Assembly (NCBI GenBank): GCA_040005265.1
Contig: JBDTZF010000002.1
Location: forward strand, 1-59,586
DNA: 59,586 nucleotides
Origin: JBDTZF01 sp040005265
GTDB lineage: Bacteria > Verrucomicrobiota > Verrucomicrobiia > Chthoniobacterales > UBA10450
Reading direction: 5' to 3'
A model generated the notes under the pieces. That model made no database searches and was not told the origin of the DNA. It was given only the letters and a program-made list of their open reading frames with translations. The translations under genes were made by a program, and so were the position numbers. This document shows positions 1 to 9,300 of the stretch, one piece after another. Position 1 is the first letter of the stretch. Every line of letters starts with the position of its first letter.

Positions 1-624
1 CAGGCCAACAGCATGATCGACAGCCAACCAGCCACGAGTTTTGCCTTTGCATCGGCCGATGGATCGCCGGTTGCGATTATCGATCTTGGCAAAGTAGTGC
101 CACTCCGTCGGATTTCCGCCCTCTATTCACGTCGTCAGGGGACAATGGAGTTTTATGTATTGCAATCATTGCCCGGGTCGGATGCGGCGCCAAAGACGCT
201 TCATCTTGACGGAAACATGCTTGCCGATTTGAAGCCAGTGGCTTCCGTGGCAGACGATAGCAGCGGCCGGGCAGCGGTCGATTTCCCGGTGACGGCTGGA
301 CGTTACATCATGGTTAAATGGAATCCTGCGGCGCGGGAAGACACCGCATTTTCCGTAGCAGAGATCGCTGGCTTTGGTGGCGGCGAACCGCCTAATCTTA
401 TTGCCGCTAACATGACTAGCACCGGACGCGGCGATATTTCCTCGGAGGGTTCGGACGGTAAGGATTTCGGCGATGGCAAACAGGTCGCAGAAGGCAAGGA
501 CTTTAAGGATTCGAAAGATGTCCCAGCCGAGGAGCCGGCTCCGGCTGAAGGTCCCAACTCGCCTCTGCCTGACCCGCCACCGTTCACTTTTGTCCCGCTG
601 ATCGTTCCAGTTAGCCCGAACTAA
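1..624 (+). CDS. C-terminal part of a secreted or surface protein with a galactose-binding-like region (5' end outside window)
   Basis: The reading frame is open to the left edge, so the true start is probably upstream; the first Met inside the window is at 13. The first ~115 residues have the feel of a discoidin/F5-8 type C-like beta sandwich: an AIIDLG strand, LRRISALYS, then GRYIMVKW near the end of the domain. This is a weak, pattern-based guess. After it comes a low-complexity Gly/Asp/Lys/Glu stretch (GKDFGDGKQ, GKDFKDSKD) and a Pro-rich tail ending VPVSPN. No membrane segment is seen in the visible part. A strong hairpin terminator follows 17 bases after the stop. I do not recognise the family and assign no function. 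Confidence 0.6.
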   Translation, partial: QANSMIDSQPATSFAFASADGSPVAIIDLGKVVPLRRISALYSRRQGTMEFYVLQSLPGSDAAPKTLHLDGNMLADLKPVASVADDSSGRAAVDFPVTAGRYIMVKWNPAAREDTAFSVAEIAGFGGGEPPNLIAANMTSTGRGDISSEGSDGKDFGDGKQVAEGKDFKDSKDVPAEEPAPAEGPNSPLPDPPPFTFVPLIVPVSPN

Positions 625-640
625 CAGTCTTCTTTCTTAA

Positions 641-679
641 AGCCCGCTGATTGGAAGTCGCCGATCAGCGGGCTTTTTG
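641..679. terminator. Hairpin terminator between convergent genes
   Basis: A perfect 11-bp stem (641-651 with 664-674, GC-rich, 12-base loop) is followed by a T run on the plus strand. It ends the gene that stops at 624. The minus-strand side is less T-rich, but the hairpin sits 36 bases after the stop of the minus-strand gene at 710 and could serve both. Confidence 0.8.
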
Positions 680-709
680 TTTGTTCCAGCGGCGATTCTC
701 CCCGCGGTC

Positions 710-2086
710 TCAAAGCGCATCGCGAAGGATCTCAAAGACGGCGGTATTATCGATCGAGCCTTTCAACGCTTCGGTGCCGTGGCCGCTGCCGAATGCGACG
801 ACATCATCGGCGGTCGGTAGCGCCCATTTTGAGTAAAAGGCTCCGGGCTCGAGTTGTTCGACCTGTCCTTGATCGTTAGGGGATTCGTTAGGAATCTTAG
901 CCGCCCCGTAGGATCGCGCTCCGTTTGGGCCCGCTGCCCAAGTGATCCAGGGTTGACCGGCCGAATTCAATCCGAGGAGCGCAATGCCGCTATCGGTACG
1001 AAACGGGAAGCCATTCAGATGCATGCCTCCAATTGCCACATCACCGCAAACAACGATCGTGGATTTTTGTCCGGCATAGCGTCGCGCCACTGCTACGGCA
1101 CGGTCCAATTCTACCGTCTCCATGAGTGTACGTTCGGCGTTGTTTTCCTGAGTCGCCTTGCGCATCAGTCCCGCATCGACCACCAACAGGTATCCGCCGG
1201 TGTTATACTGGAGTAGTTCGACCGCTCGACGCACCATGTCGGAAAGGCTTGGTTGTTGGCTCCGTTCTTCAACTTGGTTAGTGAATGCGAGTTCTGCTTT
1301 GCTGAAGATGCCGAACACTTTCGGTTTTTGCCACGCGGGAATTGCTTCCAATTCTGCGCGCGTCCGCACGACCTCGAAGCCATTGCGGCGAATTTCGAGC
1401 AAGAGATCCCGACCATCTTGCCTCACCCCGCCTTTTTCTGCGGGAAGAAAGCGGTCGATGCCGCCGCCCATGGCGATGTCGATCTTGCCGCCGTCGACGA
1501 ATCCCTTCGCGACGCTGTCGACATCGCCGGAGTCAGCCGAATGAGTGTAAAAGGCGGCGCTGGTGGGGCCGGTGATGTTTGCATCGGTAACCAATCCCGT
1601 GGCTCGTCCGTGTTCGTGTGCAAGTTCGATAATCGTATTAAGTTGCTTCCCAGAGCCATCGACAGCGATCAGGCGATTGTTGACCCGTACTCCCGTTGCG
1701 ATCGCGGTTGCGGCGGCGGCTTGATCGGGTGTGGCAAAATCGTTTGAGTAGTTCCTTAGCAAAGCCAAATGCGGCATTGAATCGAGAGTCAGACGCGCTT
1801 CCGCACCCCCGACATAGAGTCGGGATGCTGCGAGGCGATCTGGTGCAAGTCCCTCACCGATAAACAGAATAATCCCGAAAGGTTTTTGAACGACCCAGTG
1901 CTGAAAATAGAGAACTCCAAGCCCCGCAAAAACGACAAGGCAGACGAGTGCCAGCAGCTGATTGCGCCATTTCACGAGGCCGATGTGAATCGCGCCGTTC
2001 GTCTTGTCAAACGAAAGAACGGCTTGTCGAGCCTGCTGATCGTCGGCAGATTGCGCCAATATGGCTGTGCCGGTGCTGCTCATCAT
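710..2086 (-). CDS. Membrane-anchored alkaline-phosphatase-fold protein, predicted catalytically dead
   Basis: The fold signature is clear from the order of motifs: FIGEGLAPDR, TPDQAAAATAIATG, NITGPTSAAFYTH, VVDAGLMRKATQ, VVCGDVAIGG and a C-terminal SIDNTAVFEIL. A membrane segment (LLALVCLVVFAGLGVLYF) precedes the domain, so the bulk is probably periplasmic. Compared with PhoA, the residues that do the chemistry are replaced: nucleophile Ser102 is Gln in the DQA motif, Asp51 is Glu, Asp153 is Gly, Asp327 and His331 are absent, His370 is Val, and the HTG loop is LPT. Only Thr155 and Asp369 equivalents remain. I infer a pseudoenzyme, perhaps a binding or scaffold protein. The start is taken at the tandem ATG 2086/2083, which overlaps the divergent gpmI start; a GTG at 1975 just before the membrane segment would avoid the overlap. 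Confidence 0.8.
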   Translation of the reverse strand: MMSSTGTAILAQSADDQQARQAVLSFDKTNGAIHIGLVKWRNQLLALVCLVVFAGLGVLYFQHWVVQKPFGIILFIGEGLAPDRLAASRLYVGGAEARLTLDSMPHLALLRNYSNDFATPDQAAAATAIATGVRVNNRLIAVDGSGKQLNTIIELAHEHGRATGLVTDANITGPTSAAFYTHSADSGDVDSVAKGFVDGGKIDIAMGGGIDRFLPAEKGGVRQDGRDLLLEIRRNGFEVVRTRAELEAIPAWQKPKVFGIFSKAELAFTNQVEERSQQPSLSDMVRRAVELLQYNTGGYLLVVDAGLMRKATQENNAERTLMETVELDRAVAVARRYAGQKSTIVVCGDVAIGGMHLNGFPFRTDSGIALLGLNSAGQPWITWAAGPNGARSYGAAKIPNESPNDQGQVEQLEPGAFYSKWALPTADDVVAFGSGHGTEALKGSIDNTAVFEILRDAL

Positions 2087-3593
2087 ACGTGACGGATGGG
2101 GAATTAATCCCGGCGGAAAAGAAAAGAGTGTTGAAAACGGCGACGCCTCCCTCCTGGCGCGCACGCCATTTCACGACCAGCTTTACGCCAGATATCCCGG
2201 TGGAAAATTGAGCGCAAGCGGGACGGACGTCGGCCTGCCCGATGGCCAAATGGGAAATTCCGAGGTGGGCCATCTAAATCTTGGCGCGGGACGAATCGTT
2301 TACCAGGACCTGACCCGGATTAACAAAGCGATCGGGGAGGGAGAGTTCAATCGCAACCCTGTAGTGCAGGAGTCATTTGCCGGAGCGCGCGGACATCGGC
2401 TTCACTTGTTAGGCTTGGTTTCCGATGGCGGAGTTCATAGTCATTTCTTACATCTTGTTGCCCTTGCGGACGCGGCGCACGAGGCGGGAGTTAATGAGAT
2501 TTTCATTCACGCCTTCACGGATGGACGCGACACGTCGCCAACTGGCGGCACTGGATACTTGAAAACGTGCGAGGATCAATTGGAGAAAAGCGGGGCACAA
2601 ATAGTTACCGTAGTGGGTCGTTATTTTGCGATGGATCGAGATCGCCGGTGGGATCGGACGAAAAAAGCGTGGGATGCCATCGTATTGGGACGTGGGGAAC
2701 GTTGCGAGTCTTCGCCGTCGGCGGCTGTTGCGAAACAATACAAGAATAACAAAACGGATGAGTTTATGCCTCCCCTTGTTTTTGCGCACGCGGACGAACA
2801 GCGCATTCGCGATGGGGATACCGTTTTGTTTTTCAATTTCCGGGCCGATCGCGCGCGCCAGCTTTCCCAGGCATTTCTACTCAAAGATTTCGACGGCTTC
2901 GATCGTGAGACATGGCCGCAGGTCCATTTCGTTACTCTCACTCAATACGACGCGACCTATCCGTCACCGTTTATTTTTGCGCCTGAAGAACTCCGGCACC
3001 TTTTGGGCGAAGTCGTGGGCGCCGCTGGTAAAATGCAGCTGCGAATCGCCGAAACTGAAAAATACGCACACGTCACATATTTCTTTAACGGCGGAATCGA
3101 GCGGCCCTTTCCTGGCGAAGACCGCAAGCTCGTTCCATCTCCAAGAGTCGCGACTTATGATCTTCAGCCGGAAATGAGCGCGCGTGGAATCACCGATGAC
3201 CTTCTCGCCTGCATGGCCAACTACGATTTGATCATATTAAATTTCGCCAATGCGGACATGGTCGGGCACACCGGGATCGTGGAAGCCGGCATCAAAGCGG
3301 TCGAGGCGGTAGACCAATGTTGCGCTCGAATTATCCCGAGACTCCTTGAGCTCGGCGGTAAGTGTCTCGTCACTGCCGATCACGGAAATTGTGAGCAGAT
3401 GCGAAATCCGGATGGATCGCCAAACACCGCGCACACGACTAATCTCGTCCATTGCATTTACGTCGCGCACGACGCCGCAAAATTTCGCGTCGACAATGGA
3501 ATCCTGGCCGATGTCGCCCCGACCCTCCTGTTCCTGCTTGGAATGACGCCGCCGCCGGAAATGACCGGCCGCAATTTGCTGTCGCCGGTGTGA
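2061..3593 (+). CDS. gpmI: 2,3-bisphosphoglycerate-independent phosphoglycerate mutase
   Basis: Interconverts 3- and 2-phosphoglycerate in glycolysis using a phosphoserine intermediate and two Mn ions. The N-terminus VLLIIRDGWG carries the first metal Asp (D11), and GNSEVGHLNLGAGR holds the nucleophile Ser67. Later blocks match the family: HAFTDGRDTSPTGG, FFNFRADRARQL, FFNGGIERPFPGEDR, NFANADMVGHTG and TADHGNCEQM. At 510 residues it is full length. The ATG at 2061 is fixed by the conserved start of the family and lies inside the 5' end of the minus-strand neighbour, a member of the same alkaline-phosphatase superfamily. No separate promoter gap exists between the two genes. Confidence 0.97.
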   Translation: MAVPVLLIIRDGWGINPGGKEKSVENGDASLLARTPFHDQLYARYPGGKLSASGTDVGLPDGQMGNSEVGHLNLGAGRIVYQDLTRINKAIGEGEFNRNPVVQESFAGARGHRLHLLGLVSDGGVHSHFLHLVALADAAHEAGVNEIFIHAFTDGRDTSPTGGTGYLKTCEDQLEKSGAQIVTVVGRYFAMDRDRRWDRTKKAWDAIVLGRGERCESSPSAAVAKQYKNNKTDEFMPPLVFAHADEQRIRDGDTVLFFNFRADRARQLSQAFLLKDFDGFDRETWPQVHFVTLTQYDATYPSPFIFAPEELRHLLGEVVGAAGKMQLRIAETEKYAHVTYFFNGGIERPFPGEDRKLVPSPRVATYDLQPEMSARGITDDLLACMANYDLIILNFANADMVGHTGIVEAGIKAVEAVDQCCARIIPRLLELGGKCLVTADHGNCEQMRNPDGSPNTAHTTNLVHCIYVAHDAAKFRVDNGILADVAPTLLFLLGMTPPPEMTGRNLLSPV

Positions 3594-3601
3594 GATCGAT
3601 A

Positions 3602-4351
3602 TTAGCAAGATCGACAGCGCTCCGTAACCACGTCGTCGAAGGTGATCTGTAATTGCCGGTTTAGAACACGCGTGCCGGCGGCCGCGATGCGATGGAGAAG
3701 GCGTAAACGAATTTCCGGGCTGTTTTCAAGGCTGGCAGGTTTGCGCGCGAGAGCGAGTTCGCCATTCGACTCCACGAGCGCACCCCAGCCGATGGGAATT
3801 TCCGAGGCGCGGAACAAATCTTTGGGCACGACCAGGAAAAACAAATTGGCGCACCGATAACGGATCAGTTTGTCGAACTTGGTGCAGTTATAGAGGCGAT
3901 GCTGCAGGACACTCAGCTCGCGTAACACCCGGGCATAACCGCGATGCTGGATTGCTGCGAAATCGTGCGAGTCGAATTCCGGGAAAAGAGAATCGGCGAT
4001 TCTCAGGTTCGGAAAATGAATCCGCAGATGCTTTTCCATTAGCTGGCGGCGACGGTGGACCGTCTCGAGGCGTTCACGCGTGGCCTCGCTTTGGCAATTG
4101 TTTCTGCGCAAATCAGCCAGCGCCTGTTTGCATTCGAAGACGGCAGTCGATCCGATGTCATTGTGTTCAGGTCGATAGGCCACAACGTCCGCCCGATATC
4201 GACAGCTCGGCAGGGTTACTTCGATTGCGCATGCGGAATAACCTTGGGCTTGCGCCCAAAGGACAGCGAGTCGTTTTAATCGTCCGTGCGCGGCCGTTTC
4301 AACCCCGCGGCGCTTTACTCCCGAATCCATTCCGGCAGTTCGCTCGCCCAA
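3602..4351 (-). CDS. Conserved hypothetical protein with a PD-(D/E)XK nuclease-like core
   Basis: 249 residues, rich in Arg. After an N-terminal helix (AAHGRLKRLAVLWAQAQGY) the segment YRADVVAY, then AVFECKQALADLRRNNC, matches the D...(E/x)-x-K spacing of restriction-endonuclease-like folds: an Asp on one strand and E-C-K on the next. This resembles MmcB-type DNA-repair proteins. The C-terminal half is basic with no recognisable motif. The gene is cotranscribed with hemB; its start (4351, or ATG 4330) overlaps the end of hemB by 16-37 bases. The stop lies 9 bases from the gpmI stop, so the pair converges with no room for a terminator. Function is unproven; a DNA-processing role is an inference from the motif only. 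Confidence 0.65.
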   Translation of the reverse strand: MGERTAGMDSGVKRRGVETAAHGRLKRLAVLWAQAQGYSACAIEVTLPSCRYRADVVAYRPEHNDIGSTAVFECKQALADLRRNNCQSEATRERLETVHRRRQLMEKHLRIHFPNLRIADSLFPEFDSHDFAAIQHRGYARVLRELSVLQHRLYNCTKFDKLIRYRCANLFFLVVPKDLFRASEIPIGWGALVESNGELALARKPASLENSPEIRLRLLHRIAAAGTRVLNRQLQITFDDVVTERCRSC

Positions 4352-5337
4352 TACGTTACAATAATCGCAGCGCCGGCCCGCTTAAGGGCGGTCATGATCT
4401 CAAGCACTGCGGCCCGCTCCTCAACGACACCTTTTTCGGCGGCGGCTTTGACCATGGCGTATTCACCACTCACGTGGAAAACAGCCGTCGGCTTTCCAAA
4501 ACGTTCTCGCGCGCGCCAAAGAATGTCGATGTAGGGCAGGGCCGGCTTCACCATTATGATGTCCGCCCCTTCGGCAACATCCAACGCGACCTCGCGTAAG
4601 GCTTCGTCCGCATTCGCGTAATCCATTTGATAAGAACGGCGATCGCCGAATTGCGGCGGGCTCTCCGCCGCTTCGCGAAAAGGACCGTAAAATGAGGACG
4701 CAAACTTGGCCGCGTAACTCATTATTCCGGTTTGCTCGAAGCCGTTTGCATCGAGGGCGTGTCGAATGGCTCCGATTCGGCCATCCATCATGTCGCTCGG
4801 CGCCACCATATCCGCGCCGGCCGCTGCGTGGGATAGAGCGGTCTTGACTAGAAGATCGACAGTCTCGTCGTTCAGAACATGGAAGTGATCGCCATCAATA
4901 CGTGTAACGCCGCAATGTCCGTGACTCATGTATTCACACAGACAAACATCGGTTATCACAACCAGTTCGGGACATCTTGATTTGATTGCTCGAAGCGCTT
5001 CCTGAACGACGCCATTTTCCGCGTAGGCGCCGCTCGCTTGTTCATCTTTCTTTCCCGGAACTCCAAAAAGCAGAACAGCCTGGAGATCGAGATCCTGCGC
5101 GCGCAGTGCTTCATCAACAACTTCCTTGATCGAAAATTGAAAAACGCCCGGCATGCTCGGAATCGCGCGGCGCTGGTCAACCTTTTCGCTAACAAAAAGT
5201 GGCAGGACAAAATCGTAAGTGCTTAGATTCGTTTCGCGAACGAGATTGCGCATAGCTGGCGATCGGCGCAAGCGGCGCGGGCGATCGATCAATTTTCTCA
5301 CGGGACCGAGGCTACCCGTTGCGCTCGCGCGTCGCAA
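4315..5337 (-). CDS. hemB: Porphobilinogen synthase (delta-aminolevulinate dehydratase)
   Basis: Condenses two 5-aminolevulinate molecules to porphobilinogen in haem synthesis, in the cytoplasm. The N-terminal arm (RPRRLRRSPAMRNLVRET) is typical. DVCLCEYMSHGHCG supplies the three zinc-site cysteines (C132, C134, C142), so this is a Zn-type enzyme. The two Schiff-base lysines are K211 in SYAAKFASSFYGPFR and K264 in IMVKPALPYID. The length of 340 residues fits the family. It is divergent from coaX with a 76-base gap that must hold both promoters, and it runs into the nuclease-like gene downstream. Confidence 0.97.
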   Translation of the reverse strand: MRRASATGSLGPVRKLIDRPRRLRRSPAMRNLVRETNLSTYDFVLPLFVSEKVDQRRAIPSMPGVFQFSIKEVVDEALRAQDLDLQAVLLFGVPGKKDEQASGAYAENGVVQEALRAIKSRCPELVVITDVCLCEYMSHGHCGVTRIDGDHFHVLNDETVDLLVKTALSHAAAGADMVAPSDMMDGRIGAIRHALDANGFEQTGIMSYAAKFASSFYGPFREAAESPPQFGDRRSYQMDYANADEALREVALDVAEGADIIMVKPALPYIDILWRARERFGKPTAVFHVSGEYAMVKAAAEKGVVEERAAVLEIMTALKRAGAAIIVTYWASELPEWIRE

Positions 5338-5413
5338 GCTTCGCTACCTGACATTCCAGACGCATGCGACACAGACTTGACGGCGTGTAACGTTCCGTGT
5401 CTGCATTGCGCTC

Positions 5414-6160
5414 ATGGGACGCGCGGCGAATTACCTGTTGATCGACATCAGCAACTCTTTCACGAAGCTGGCATTCGCATCGCCCGTGAAAATCGGGCGG
5501 CCAATTCGCGTCGCCACCGACAACCTTACCAGCGCTTACCTTCGCCGGCTTCGACGCGATCGAAACATCGAAATGTTTGTTGTTTCTTCGGTCGTGCCGA
5601 AAAAAAATAAGGCGGTTAAGGCGGCTGCGGGCAAGACAAGGGTGCTGTGGCTAAACAGTAGGGTAAAGCTTGGTGTCGGGATTGATTACTCAGCGCCGAA
5701 AACGATCGGAGCAGATCGATTGGCGAACGCCGCTGCGGTTGCGGCGTTGTATGGTTGGCCGGCTATTGTGGTCGATTTTGGCACCGCAGTAACTTTCGAC
5801 ATTGTGTCGGATCGAAAAAAATACATTGGCGGCGTCATCGCTCCGGGGCTCGAGGCCATGACCAGTTTTCTCTATCAACGCACAGCTTTGCTACCTAAAT
5901 TGTCCTTGCGCGAACCACGCAGGGCAGTGGGAAGATCGACAGTCGAGGCCATGCGATCCGGCGCGGTGTTTGGTTATCGCGGCCTCGTGCGCGAGATCAT
6001 CGCGCGGATCAAAGCGGAGGAATTTTCGCGCCGGAGAGTTCACGTCGTGGCTACGGGCGGGTACGCCAAATTACTCGCCGCGAAATTGCCGGAAATTGAT
6101 GCGATTCGAACGAATCTAACCTTGGAAGGTTTGCGCATTATTGGGAACCTGAATTCGTGA
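5414..6160 (+). CDS. coaX: Type III pantothenate kinase
   Basis: Phosphorylates pantothenate, the first step of coenzyme A synthesis. It has the ASKHA fold signatures of CoaX: the phosphate-1 loop LIDISNSFTK near residue 10, GADRLANAAA in the middle, VDFGTAVTFDIV as the pantothenate/ATP motif, GGVIAPGLEAM, and ATGGYA near the C-terminus. The usual DIGN is DISN here, a conservative change. 248 residues is normal. It is transcribed alone, divergently from hemB. BirA, which is fused to CoaX in some bacteria, is absent. Confidence 0.93.
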   Translation: MGRAANYLLIDISNSFTKLAFASPVKIGRPIRVATDNLTSAYLRRLRRDRNIEMFVVSSVVPKKNKAVKAAAGKTRVLWLNSRVKLGVGIDYSAPKTIGADRLANAAAVAALYGWPAIVVDFGTAVTFDIVSDRKKYIGGVIAPGLEAMTSFLYQRTALLPKLSLREPRRAVGRSTVEAMRSGAVFGYRGLVREIIARIKAEEFSRRRVHVVATGGYAKLLAAKLPEIDAIRTNLTLEGLRIIGNLNS

Positions 6161-6325
6161 GTTAAGGGAGAAAAATGGGACCGGCGGGGAGGTCGATCTT
6201 ACGCACGCGAAGTAAAAGATTACAGGCCCGTTTTATGCTGTTTATACTGGCCCGAAATTTTTCTACGCCGCGGGGTAAATTTAAGCTTGTCATGGGTCGT
6301 ACAAAAGGGTTGTAATTTAGATTCT

Positions 6326-9300
6326 ATGAAGATTCGGAAAATCGCGGCGATCACGGTCCTGGTTTTTAGTTCGTTCGCGGCCAGCAACGTTGCCCCGTCC
6401 AAATCGGAATTAGAGGCGATGTACAGCAAGGCTTTCCGCGCGTTTGACGCTAACAATTTCGCCGAAGCTTTAAAACAACTCGACGACATCGACACGCGTC
6501 AACCCGATGTCGCGGAATCGCATAATCTTCGCGGCGTAATTTTGATGCGGCAGGGAGTTTACGACAAAGCGGAAACCGCCTTGCAGGAAGCGGTCCGGAT
6601 CGATCCGAAGTTTTGGAATGCGCGTTTTAATCTGGCCGAAATTCCATTTTTGAAAAAGGACTGGCCGGAAGCGCGCGATCGTTTTCAGAAATTGCTTACC
6701 ACGAACGTGTCGGATCTGGAAGGGGAAGCCGCGCAACTGATTCAATATAAAATTTTACTGACGTATCTACTCGAGGGGAAAGAGAACATGGTCGATTCGA
6801 TTCTGGCCAAGTTTGAACTCTCACCCGATACACCGGCGGTGCATTACGCAAACGCGGCCATTGCTTTTCAGCGCAACAATTCCAAGGAAGCAAAAGATTG
6901 GATGACCGCAGCGGAGAAGAATTTCTCGCCGCAATTGAACAAGCTGTTCGCAGAGTCGCTTTACGAAGTGGGCTGGATGGAAAAGCCGGCGGGTCAGGCC
7001 CGGGCCTCAATTCCGTTAACGACTGCAGCCGAGCGAGTGGAGAAAACAAAGGCATTCGCGCGCTCCAGATTTGAACAGGCGCAACAAGCATTCCAGCAGC
7101 GCGACTTGACCGCCGCCCGGAAGTTCATCGACGAAACCGATGCGGCAGAGCCAAATCAACCGACGACCTTAAATCTTCGCGGGGAAATTTTGATGGAGCA
7201 AAAGGAATTCGATGACGCGGAGGCAACGCTGAAGAAAGCCGCCAAGATCGATCCGAAATTTCGCGAGGCCCAATACAATCTGGCTCAAATTCCATTTAAG
7301 AAAAAAGATTACGCGGCCGCGCGCGATCGCTTTGAAACTTTGTTAAAGCAAACGCCGGGCGGTGACAAAAATCAGGCGTCGCAAATCCTCAAGTTCAAGA
7401 TTTTCATGACGCTGTTGCTTGAAGGTAAGGACAGCCGGGCGCAAAAAATGATGGAGCAGTTTCAGTTCACGGGAGATACGCCTGCTCTTTATTACGCGCA
7501 GGCGGCCTGGGAATTTCGGCACAACAATCCGAACAAAGCGAGCGATTGGGTGACATCGGCGAAGAAGATCTATTCCTCTCCGCTAAATAATGTTTTCGCG
7601 GACTCTTTTTATGATCTTGGCTGGATGCAAACTCCGGCCATTGCGGCAGGCCCAGCGCCCGCGGCCGAAGCAGCTACTGTCATGTCAGCCCAAACGGAGG
7701 CTAGCCCTGCAATTGAGCCGAGCCCGATTCCGGGCACCGCTCTGGCGGCCAATAAACAAGCGAAGGAGTCAAAGGCGGAACAGAAGATCGAATCCAAGCC
7801 AGAAAGTTTGGCGTCGTCTTCGCCGGCGGCAAGTCCATTAGTCAGTTGGAAAGAAGGGGCGACGTCGCAAACGACTGAATCTCCAGCGCTGGGGTTAAAT
7901 CTCGGCGGCCCATCCGCGGCTGGTACGCCAGCAACTCCGGAAGAAGTGCCGTCTGTTCCCGCGCCGACACTATCTCCGATGGTTGAGACAACTCCGGCGG
8001 CAGCGGAAGCGCCGCCCGCTACATCAGTCGCCGCGTTGGCTTCGCCAGCCGAGCAGTCGGCAGTTGCCGAGTCCAATCCCGCGGAGCAGTCTGCTCCTCC
8101 AGTCGCGTCAACGCCCGCGACGACACTCGCTCCCGCTCGCGTGGATGTGTCGCAAACCGCCGTCTCCGCTACGAACCAGATGACCGCGCCGAGAACTCTG
8201 CTCATTGTCGGATCGCTTTTGGCCGCAACGTTCCTATTCGCGTGGGTAATTATTCCGGCACTGACCCGCCGCGGAATGATTCAGGTTCCAATCATGCGGG
8301 CCGCGTCCGCGGCAGGACCGAGCGTTGGTTCGCTTCCGATTGCGCCCAGCGAAAATCGACCGGCGGTGGCGAAGCGTCTCAGCGGAGGTCCGCGACAGGT
8401 TTCGCTGCAACTGAAAGCCTCTGAACCTTCCTTACGGCGCAGCGTTTTGCCTTCTGGAAAAGCGGCGCGTGCTGTGGGGACTCCCGTAGCGACTGAACCC
8501 GCTGCCTACCGCATGCCGGAGCCAGTAGTTCTTAGGGAGCCCGAACCGATCTTTCATGCTCCTGAGCCCGCGGAAGTTCCGGAAATCGATGAACCGATAA
8601 CGGCAACAGAAGATCCCGTGGTGGAATCAGTGGGTCCGATAATGGAGTCCGTGGGGCCAATAGTGGAACAACAGTTCGAGGCAGCATGGCCGACTTCTTC
8701 GGATGTGCCGGAATCAAATGGCTGGATGCCGGAGACTCCGGTTGCTGCTGAATTTGATCCATCGCCGATGGTAGAGTCCGAGTCTTTTGTTGAACCGGTG
8801 ATGGAGACTGAATCGTTCACCGAAGCGATGGTCGAGGCCGAGTCTATGGTCGACGCTGAACCAATGTTCGAGTCGCCAGCCGTCGAACAGGAATTGGAAC
8901 CAATCGGTCAGGGTCAACCGATTCCCTACCAAATGCCTGCTTGGACGGAACCTTCCGCGCCCGAACCTCTGGTTGACACCCCGTTTTTTGACACGAATAT
9001 CATTTCCACCGAATCCTCATTAGAGGTAGAGCAAACAATAACACCTGTAACCATGCCTGAACCGATTCAAATCCCAACCGCTAGAACCCCAGCCGCTGGT
9101 GGCATGCCGCAACCTGCTGGCGCAATGCACACTGCTGTGCAGCTCACTTTCACCTTCGAGATTGCTTCGATGCAGTTGACGCCCGCCTTTAAGATGGGTG
9201 CGCTGCAAGTGAGGCCCACATCTAAAATTGTCACGATGCGCCTGGCGCCATCGCAGCAGCCGCAGCCTGGGATGAACCTCCAGGTGACGTTCGAAATCGG

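Noticed and set aside
7609..8205. Long open minus-strand frame inside the TPR gene (198 codons)
   Set aside because: It is antisense to the Ala/Pro/Glu-rich linker, where GC-rich codons keep the opposite strand open. The composition is Ala/Gly/Ser filler with no start signal or motif.
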